From assembly GCA_964655355.1 (NCBI GenBank), contig CAZZMD010000030.1, forward strand, positions 1 to 54,081: a DNA stretch of 54,081 nt, written 5' to 3'. The notes beneath the pieces are model-generated. The model saw only the letters and a program-made list of their open reading frames with translations, was not told the origin of the DNA and did not search any database. Origin of the DNA: CALGDE01 sp964655355. Its GTDB lineage: Bacteria > Cyanobacteriota > Cyanobacteriia > CACIAM-69d. Shown here piece by piece: positions 52,375 through 54,081 of the stretch (position 1 is its first letter; each line of letters begins with the position of its first letter). The position numbers were made by a program, and so were the translations under genes.

Positions 52375-53526
52375 ATGACCCCCGCGAGCCTCACCATTGC
52401 CCAGCAACTGAAGCAAACCCTACGGCAAGGGTTAGAACCCTTGGGGCAGTTCGAGAGCTGTGCCCTCTTGAATTACCCGAACTACGGCAACATTGGCGAT
52501 CATCTTATTGGCTTAGGTACGATTATCCACCTCACGGAGGTGGTGGGGACACGTATTGCTTACTGTGCCAGCATTGACAGTTTTGATCGGGCGGAAATGG
52601 ATCGGAAAATTGGTGAGGGAACCCCAATTCTGATGCAGGGGGGAGGGAACTTTGGCGATATTTGGTACGAGCACCAGAAATTTCGGGAAGATATTATTCG
52701 GCGGTATCCCAAGAATCCCATCGTCATCCTGCCCCAGACGATTTATTTCACCAATGAGGGGTGTTTGAAGGAAGCCCGCAAGGCCTTTCGGGACCATCCC
52801 AATCTGACTATTTTTTGTCGCGACACCACCAGTTTTGAGTTTGCCCAGCAACAGTTTGGTCAGCATCATTTGCATCTCTGTACCGATATGGCTTTTGCCC
52901 TTGCCGATATGCCAGGGTTGTCTCCATCTCCGCCCAGCACTGGGGCAACGATGTATATGCGTCGCAAGGATAAGGAGTTAAATCAGGGGATTACACCAGA
53001 GCTGCTAGGCACCAATCTGGTGATTGAGGATTGGGAGTCTTACAACTACCGGTGGATGCTGGATGATGTGGTGGAAGCTGCGGTCAAGCGGAAATTTTTC
53101 GTTGATTTTGGGCGTCCCCAGTCGGTGGCTGTGCGCGGATTGGCGACCCTGATTCGGGAGGGGTGGCAGCGGGGACTGTCGCGACCGCAGGAGCGGGCGG
53201 CGCGGCGGCAGTGGTTGAAGGATCATCCCTATCGAGCTTTGTTCCAGCAGCATGATCATCCCCATTTGTATGAGTTATCCCTGAGTTTGATCCATAGTGG
53301 GATGTATCAGTTTGCCCAGTATCCTCGGGTGGTGACCAGTCGCTTACATGGTCATATTCTGAGTCTTTTGATGGGGATCCCCCATATCTTTTTGCCGAAT
53401 TCCTACCATAAGAACACGAAGTTCTATGAGAATTGGACCCATATTGCTCCCTTCTGCGAATTTGTGGATGATGATCGGCAATTGCGGGATGCGTTGGCGC
53501 AATTGGAAGGCCGAGCGGCAGCTTAA
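52375..53526 (+). CDS. polysaccharide pyruvyl transferase family protein
   Basis: A 383-residue protein with 'NYGNIGDHLIGLGTI', 'ILMQGGGNFGDIW', 'IVILPQTIYF' and, near the end, 'VVTSRLHGHILSLLMGIPHI', all typical of the polysaccharide pyruvyl transferase (WcaK/CsaB) family. These add ketal pyruvate from PEP to sugars of cell-surface polysaccharides. Whether the target is exopolysaccharide, cell-wall polymer (the CsaB role that lets SLH domains bind) or another is unknown, but an SLH lipoprotein gene is divergently adjacent, with which it would fit (inference). Confidence 0.9.
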   Translation: MTPASLTIAQQLKQTLRQGLEPLGQFESCALLNYPNYGNIGDHLIGLGTIIHLTEVVGTRIAYCASIDSFDRAEMDRKIGEGTPILMQGGGNFGDIWYEHQKFREDIIRRYPKNPIVILPQTIYFTNEGCLKEARKAFRDHPNLTIFCRDTTSFEFAQQQFGQHHLHLCTDMAFALADMPGLSPSPPSTGATMYMRRKDKELNQGITPELLGTNLVIEDWESYNYRWMLDDVVEAAVKRKFFVDFGRPQSVAVRGLATLIREGWQRGLSRPQERAARRQWLKDHPYRALFQQHDHPHLYELSLSLIHSGMYQFAQYPRVVTSRLHGHILSLLMGIPHIFLPNSYHKNTKFYENWTHIAPFCEFVDDDRQLRDALAQLEGRAAA

Positions 53527-53651
53527 CGGCATAAAAGCCATACACGATATACACGGCATAAGAGACCGATAGGATGGGGCAGTTGCGGGGCGGTTCAATA
53601 CCCCCATACCTCCCCCTCCTCTTTATCCTGTGACGACTGGAACGATATTCT

Positions 53652-54081
53652 ATGACGACAGAGCAGGCGAGTTTCGCGCAGTCCCAACGGGCGAGTCAGT
53701 TGCGATCGCAGTTGCAGAAGGCGGGCTATGCCTATTACGTGTTGGCGGATCCGGTGATGGAGGATGCGGTCTATGACCGGCTCTATCGGGAGCTTCAGGA
53801 TCTCGAACAAAAGTTTCCGGAGCTGGTGACGCCCGATAGTCCGACCCAACGGGTGGGCGATCGCCCGGCGAGTCAGTTTGAGACGGTGCGCCATCATATT
53901 CCGTTGTTTAGCTTGGAAAATGCTTTTGACGGGGAGGAGTTGCGGGGGTGGGAGGAGAAATGGCAGCGCTATGCCCAGCAGCAGGAGATTCCGGTGGGGG
54001 TTGGGGATCAGGTATCGGGGCAGGCGTCGGGCTATGTGTGCGAGCTGAAAATTGATGGGTCGGCGTTGGCGTTGACCTATG
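53652..54081 (+). CDS. ligA: NAD-dependent DNA ligase, N-terminal part
   Basis: The frame starts at ATG 53652 and runs off the window (about 143 residues visible). The adenylation domain is clear: helical Ia-type start 'LRSQLQKAGYAYYVLADPVM' followed by 'DAVYDRLYRELQDLEQKFPEL', then 'TPDSPTQRVGDRPA' and 'HHIPLFSLENAFDGEEL'. The active-site lysine is in 'CELKIDGSALALTY'. It seals nicks during replication and repair using NAD+. An insert before the KxDG motif ('QQQEIPVGVGDQVSGQASG') lengthens it relative to many homologues. Confidence 0.94.
   Translation, partial: MTTEQASFAQSQRASQLRSQLQKAGYAYYVLADPVMEDAVYDRLYRELQDLEQKFPELVTPDSPTQRVGDRPASQFETVRHHIPLFSLENAFDGEELRGWEEKWQRYAQQQEIPVGVGDQVSGQASGYVCELKIDGSALALTY

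Overview
The window is chromosomal DNA from a cyanobacterium. The palindrome GCGATCGC (HIP1) and its shorter forms recur throughout, in genes and between them. Several genes belong to oxygenic phototrophs: ndhM, plastocyanin (petE), vipp1, a DASH cryptochrome, a pheophorbide-oxygenase-like Rieske protein and a PlmA-type GntR regulator. Base composition is moderately GC-rich and even. No rRNA, tRNA, CRISPR array, prophage, transposase or integrase was recognised. The genus cannot be named from the sequence.

Layout. 1-3.7 kb: 3' end of an RND efflux permease, a small P-loop kinase, a Uma2 nuclease-like protein, a histidine phosphatase, ndhM and a small Cys-rich protein. 3.8-7.6 kb: DASH cryptochrome, a membrane GGDEF protein with a c-type heme motif, and a DUF4126 membrane protein. 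8-13.8 kb: a large secreted protein, plmA, an Spx/ArsC-like protein, a second exported protein and petE. 14-23.7 kb: methyltransferase, YbjN-like protein, lipoate-ligase-like protein, a polyferredoxin with EF-hands, an ABC1/UbiB kinase, an LCP enzyme and a membrane-anchored hydrolase. 23.8-32.6 kb: cobS, a CtpA-type protease, an exported flavoprotein, fabG, pyrE and the Rieske oxygenase. 32.6-37 kb: dnaG, a Cys-containing small protein, a 1-kb gene-less stretch, and a DciA-like helicase-loader protein. 37.3-42.2 kb: a SPOR-like membrane protein, vipp1, a YkgJ cysteine-cluster protein and a zinc-ribbon membrane protein. 42.5-54 kb: a channel-like protein, scpA, lnt, hemE, a GRDP-like protein, an orphan NarL-type regulator, a 2Fe-2S ferredoxin, an SLH lipoprotein, a polysaccharide pyruvyl transferase and the 5' part of ligA.

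Most genes stand alone or in pairs, as is usual in cyanobacteria, so few operons can be argued. Functional links that can be argued are: dnaG near the dciA-like gene (replication initiation); fabG and pyrE as same-strand housekeeping genes; lnt divergent from hemE; and petE divergent from a methyltransferase.

No complete new defence or mobile system was found. The most unusual signal is a non-coding one. Short (10-18 bp) tandem duplications lie between genes, and at about ten gene ends the stop codon sits inside a duplicated unit. Other points worth a look are the heme-GGDEF protein, the EF-hand polyferredoxin, the zinc-ribbon DciA with a tetrapeptide-repeat linker, a possible relic of a second vipp1/pspA gene, a 14-G tract inside a gene, and the gene-less 1-kb region upstream of dnaG.
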